From assembly GCA_024404025.1 (NCBI GenBank), contig JAKSQP010000018.1, positions 1 through 47,029 on the forward strand: a DNA stretch of 47,029 nucleotides. Direction: 5' to 3'. The notes below the pieces were generated by a model, which was not told the origin of the DNA, did no database searches, and worked only from the letters and a program-made list of their open reading frames with translations. Each line of letters opens with the position of its first letter. Within the stretch, counting starts at the first letter, position 1. The stretch comes from Clostridia bacterium. Lineage in GTDB: Bacteria > Bacillota > Clostridia > Oscillospirales > Acutalibacteraceae. Of this stretch, positions 44,104 through 47,029 are shown piece by piece. The position numbers were made by a program, and so were the translations under genes.

Positions 44104-44361
44104 ATGACATTTAAAAAGGAACTTGCCGAACTCGGGGCGGAATATTTTGAAACTGCGGAAATAATCAAAGGAAGAATTGCCGAAAGGCTTGCAAAGCTCA
44201 GAGTGCTTCGTGCTGCAGGAAAAATGCTGACGGATGAAGCATATATATTAAAAAGTGAGCTTAACACTCTTTACAAAGAATATAACGATGCGGTTTCAAC
44301 CGCTTCATATCTTACAAAATATTACGAAAGCAGGCTGACGGTTGAAAGCCTGCTGATATGA
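44104..44361 (+). CDS. Small helical protein in the lysis operon
   Basis: The 85-aa protein is predicted almost wholly helical and charged (FKKELAELGAEYFETAEIIKGRIAERLAKLRVL, in part), with no signal peptide, membrane helix or recognised domain. ATG 44104 follows AAAGGAATATAG, 1 bp after the sigma-like gene stop. Its position between a regulator and lysis genes suggests a control or chaperone role, but there is no direct evidence. It ends at TGA 44359-44361 and the amidase reads on in the same frame, so readthrough would give a fusion. Confidence 0.7.
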   Translation: MTFKKELAELGAEYFETAEIIKGRIAERLAKLRVLRAAGKMLTDEAYILKSELNTLYKEYNDAVSTASYLTKYYESRLTVESLLI

Positions 44362-44376
44362 AAGGAGAAGATCAAA

Positions 44377-45126
44377 ATAAAGAAAATATGTATTGCCGTC
44401 GGTCACGGAAAATCCGTCGGAGGAATCTATGACAGCGGCGCAGTAAGCAAAGATAATCAATATCACGAATTCAAAATTGCCCGTGAAATCGCAAAATACA
44501 CGGCAGAATATCTCGGATGTGATTTAATGAATTATAACGGAGAACTCTATCTTGTTGACAGAATCAACGAAATCAACAAAAGAGATTATGATTTTGTTGC
44601 CGAAATCCACCTTAACGCCGGCGGCGGAACGGGAACGGAAACCTATTATTATCACGGCTCGGAAAGAGGAAAAAAAGCTGCGGATGTTATCTGCAAGAAT
44701 ATTTCCGAAGCTCTTGCGGTCAAAAACAGAGGCTCAAAAATCAGGCTCGGCAAAAACGGAAAGGATTATTTCGGCTTTATCAGGCAGACAAAGCCGTGCG
44801 CAATTCTTATTGAAACAGTTTTTATTGATAATGAAAATGACCTTGCAAAAATCAAAACGGAGCAGGGGATGAAGGAATGCGGAATCGCAATCGGCAGGGC
44901 GCTGGAATCAGTTCTGTTTGACGGTGATGTCAGGTTTGAAGCCGAAGTGACCTGCCCGAGCCTTAATATCAGAAAAGGACCGGGAATGGAATATCAGGTA
45001 ACGGCGTATCTTCGTATGGGTAACAAGGTCCTGATCGATAAAACCGATTCTGCGGGCAGATGGGGCAGACTCTCTGACGGCAGAGGATGGATCAACATAA
45101 CCGAAAAATATGTCAGGAGGGGATGA
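44377..45126 (+). CDS. N-acetylmuramoyl-L-alanine amidase (Amidase_3 + SH3), AUA start likely
   Basis: Reading from ATA 44377 gives a 249-aa protein starting KKICIAVGHG. Zinc ligands are in place: His10 (GHG), Glu31 (HEF), His78 (EIHLNA), and catalytic Glu146 (LIETVF). Residues about 185-247 form an SH3-type wall-binding domain (TCPSLNIRKGPGMEYQVTAYL). The only ATG in frame is at 44527, after His10 and Glu31, which would destroy the enzyme. No ATG, GTG or TTG lies in frame between the upstream TGA and 44527, yet AGGAG (44363-44367) sits 9 nt ahead of ATA 44377. AUA initiation, or TGA readthrough from the small helical gene, must explain it. The enzyme cuts the wall during lysis. Confidence 0.8.
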   Translation: MKKICIAVGHGKSVGGIYDSGAVSKDNQYHEFKIAREIAKYTAEYLGCDLMNYNGELYLVDRINEINKRDYDFVAEIHLNAGGGTGTETYYYHGSERGKKAADVICKNISEALAVKNRGSKIRLGKNGKDYFGFIRQTKPCAILIETVFIDNENDLAKIKTEQGMKECGIAIGRALESVLFDGDVRFEAEVTCPSLNIRKGPGMEYQVTAYLRMGNKVLIDKTDSAGRWGRLSDGRGWINITEKYVRRG

Positions 45127-45127
45127 A

Positions 45128-45319
45128 ATGGACTGGAATCTCTGCTTTTCTTTTCTCGGCTCGGCAATCGGATGCGTTGCCGGAATTCTTGCTTCGCAGA
45201 AGCTGACAAACTATCGCCTTGAGCAGCTTGAGGCAAAGGTAAATAAGCATAATAATCTCGTTGAAAGAATGACAGTCAGCGAGATGAAAATCAAAAATCT
45301 TGAAGAAAGGATAGGATGA
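45128..45319 (+). CDS. Small membrane coiled-coil protein (XhlA-like position)
   Basis: The 63-aa protein has one membrane helix near the start (CFSFLGSAIGCVAGILA) and a coiled coil after it (LEQLEAKVNKHNNLVERM). The RBS is AGGAGGGGATG just ahead. In PBSX-like lysis modules a small membrane protein (XhlA) lies next to the holin, and this gene holds that place; unlike XhlA, the helix is N-terminal. It probably helps the holin or regulates its timing. Confidence 0.7.
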   Translation: MDWNLCFSFLGSAIGCVAGILASQKLTNYRLEQLEAKVNKHNNLVERMTVSEMKIKNLEERIG

Positions 45320-45320
45320 A

Positions 45321-45587
45321 ATGGATAAAATAAAAATCGTTATTTCAAGGATGGGGCAGGTCGCTCCAGGCACATGGGTCAGGCTTGCTCTGCTTGTTGC
45401 TTCTCTTATCAATATGAGCCTTAAGGTGTTCGGCGCAGAAGGTGTTTCCGTCGGCAATGAAACGGTTGAAAAGGCAGTTACGGTTGTCATTATGGTCATT
45501 ACGGCTTTAATGGCATATTGGAAAAACAATTCCTTTACCGAAGCGGCAATTGCGGCAGACGAAGTTATGCAGAGCCTTAAAAAGTGA
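45321..45587 (+). CDS. Phage-type holin, SPP1 family-like
   Basis: The 88-aa protein has two membrane helices (TWVRLALLVASLINMSLKVFG and AVTVVIMVITALMAYW) and ends with WKNNSFTEAAIAADEVMQSLKK, a tail that is characteristic of SPP1-type holins. It would form pores to release the amidase. It is 1 bp after the coiled-coil protein gene, with its RBS in that gene's end. It ends the lysis operon; I see no terminator after it. Confidence 0.85.
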   Translation: MDKIKIVISRMGQVAPGTWVRLALLVASLINMSLKVFGAEGVSVGNETVEKAVTVVIMVITALMAYWKNNSFTEAAIAADEVMQSLKK

Positions 45588-45662
45588 TTGGTTAATTCGA
45601 CTAAAAAAGTGGGAAATTAATGGTAAAACCGCACAAATATTTATCCATAGTTAAAAATACTC

Positions 45663-45691
45663 TTGACATATACGGTATATGATTAGATAAT
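45663..45691 (+). promoter_or_regulatory. Promoter of the M28 gene with palindromic spacer
   Basis: TTGACA (45663-45668), 17 nt, GATAAT (45686-45691). ATATAC-G-GTATAT (45668-45680) is a perfect palindrome in the spacer, a likely operator. Confidence 0.65.
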
Positions 45692-45726
45692 AAAAGTTGA
45701 ACTTTTACAGAGAAGGAGAAATACTT

Positions 45727-46974
45727 ATGGATTTAAGTAAGGTAATCGCAAACAAAAAGAAATATGCGCAGTATATGGTTGATGAAATCACTCATATCTG
45801 CAAGGATTTTGAAAAGCGCGGCCCCGGTTCAAAGGGCGAAGAGCAGGCATGCCAATATATGGCGGATGTTCTTAAAAATGAGCTCGGATGTGAAACTGCG
45901 GAAGTTGAATCATTCAAAGAAAATCCCGGTTCATTCTTCGGCTGGATTTATTTCACCATCACTTTTGTGCTTTTGGCAATCGTTCTTTTCTTCCTGAATA
46001 TGTCAATTCAGAGCCCCATTCTTCCCGCAATCGGCGCAATTCTTATCGTTGCAGGTCTTGTTATAGTTTTTCTTCAGTTCGGTCTTTATAAAAAGGCTGT
46101 TGACAAGTTCTTCCCCGAGAAGATCGGCCACAATGTTACCGCTTATAAAAAGCCTGCCGGCGAAGTTAAGAGAAGAATCATCTTCAACGGTCACCCCGAT
46201 GCAGCTTGGGAATGGCCCGTTAACTATGCTCTCGGCGGCGTTGGCTTCGAATCACACGCAATTCTCTGCGCACTCGGCGCTGTTTTTTACCTTGTTATTT
46301 CCATCATTGCTGCTGTAAACGGCGGAATGGTTGATGATAAGCTTGCTCTTGCAGCAAAAATCGGCCTTGTTTTCGTTCCCTTCCTTGTAGGCCTTTACTG
46401 GATGTGGAATAAGAAGAAAATCGTTGACGGCGCAAACGACAACCTTTCCGGCTGCTATATGGGAATTGCAATTCTCAAGGCTCTCAAGGATGAAGGCATT
46501 GAACTTGAAAACACCGAAATCGGCGTTATCCTTACCGGCTCGGAAGAAGCAGGTCTCAGAGGTGCAAAGGCATGGTGCGAGGCTCACGCAGGCGAATTCC
46601 GTGATGTTCCCACTTTCATTTATTCATACGACACAATTCATGATCCCAAATATCTTATGGCAAACTATCGTGACCTCAACGGAACGGTTAAGGCTGATAA
46701 GGATGTTACAGACCTCTTTATGGAGAGCGCAGCAGACCTCGGCATTCATTGCCTTAAGGGTTGGGTTCCTCCTCTCGGCGGCGCAACCGATAACGCAGCT
46801 TTTGCACAGGCAGGCTTCAGATCAACAGGCATTACCGGACTTAATCACAAGCTTGAGGATTATTATCACACCAGAAGAGACTCTTATGACAATATGAATC
46901 TCGACGGTCTCGGCGATTGCTTCGCAGTAAGTGTTAAGGTTCTCGAAAAGTTTGACGGCGGCGCAAAGCAGTAA
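45727..46974 (+). CDS. M28-family peptidase with membrane helices inserted in the catalytic domain
   Basis: The 415-aa protein has M28 zinc motifs: NGHPDA (His156), GANDNLSG (Asp238), GSEEAGLRGA (Glu273, Glu274) and YYHTRRDSYDNM near residue 393. Four membrane segments lie at about 72-92, 98-119, 178-198 and 208-228, the last two between the first and second zinc-ligand motifs. Standard M28 enzymes are soluble, so the active site here is likely held at the membrane face. The substrate may be a membrane-near peptide. ATG 45727 follows GAAGGAG. The family assignment is firm; the membrane insertion is odd. Confidence 0.85.
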   Translation: MDLSKVIANKKKYAQYMVDEITHICKDFEKRGPGSKGEEQACQYMADVLKNELGCETAEVESFKENPGSFFGWIYFTITFVLLAIVLFFLNMSIQSPILPAIGAILIVAGLVIVFLQFGLYKKAVDKFFPEKIGHNVTAYKKPAGEVKRRIIFNGHPDAAWEWPVNYALGGVGFESHAILCALGAVFYLVISIIAAVNGGMVDDKLALAAKIGLVFVPFLVGLYWMWNKKKIVDGANDNLSGCYMGIAILKALKDEGIELENTEIGVILTGSEEAGLRGAKAWCEAHAGEFRDVPTFIYSYDTIHDPKYLMANYRDLNGTVKADKDVTDLFMESAADLGIHCLKGWVPPLGGATDNAAFAQAGFRSTGITGLNHKLEDYYHTRRDSYDNMNLDGLGDCFAVSVKVLEKFDGGAKQ

Positions 46975-47029
46975 AATTCAGCGCAGAACGAAAAACATAA
47001 ATAAAAACAACAGAGCTTTAAGCTTTCGT

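Overview
The window looks like chromosome from a monoderm, moderate-GC member of the Clostridia, most likely an uncultured gut or rumen lineage. Supporting features are strong GGAGG-type ribosome binding sites, frequent TTG/GTG starts, sigma-A promoters with 17-nt spacers, a lysine riboswitch, a sortase-type wall anchor (IPDTG), teichoic-acid-type export genes, FtsEX with a PcsB-like hydrolase, and hairpin-rich intergenic repeats. No rRNA, CRISPR array or intact transposase was seen.

Layout. 1-139: end of tRNA-Gly and a whole tRNA-Cys. 471-2143: a decayed wall-anchored surface protein (GLUG and ricin-type remnants). 2308-3402: an XRE regulator bracketed by a diverged inverted repeat. 3644-19104: an accessory carbohydrate and nutrient region with an SGNH esterase, a GH127-like enzyme, a nucleoside hydrolase, an Ala/Gly:Na+ symporter, two beta-helix glycosidase-like proteins (GH110-like and GH141-like), a metallophosphoesterase, an L-box-controlled NhaC-type lysine transporter, a choloylglycine-hydrolase-family amidase, a LexA-box-controlled small membrane protein and a GPH sugar symporter. 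19394-28154: a small XRE protein and a cell-surface polymer cluster (two CDP-glycerol phosphotransferase-like proteins, TarI/TarJ-like enzymes, a two-gene ABC exporter, three GT2 glycosyltransferases). This cluster is translationally coupled to lysS and follows greA. 30426-35992: housekeeping genes on the minus strand (an unrecognised protein, rsuA-like, gap, rlmH, a YycJ-like MBL protein, murA). 36588-42236: a plus-strand division and wall block (PucR/CdaR-type regulator, ftsE, ftsX, PcsB-like M23 hydrolase, and an S41 protease homologue lacking its catalytic Ser and Lys).

The most interesting part is 42659-45587. A LexA/CI-like self-cleaving repressor faces a five-gene operon coding for a sigma-region-4/XRE fusion protein, a small helical protein, a zinc amidase with an SH3 domain, a small membrane coiled-coil protein and an SPP1-type holin. 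The operon promoter carries a LexA-like box in its spacer. This has the control logic and lysis genes of a prophage, but no phage structural, packaging or replication genes are in the window. The amidase appears to start at an AUA codon. A second promoter with the same box and layout, 26 kb away, drives an orphan small membrane protein. Together they suggest a DNA-damage-controlled stop-dividing or lyse response. The window ends with a membrane-embedded M28 peptidase.
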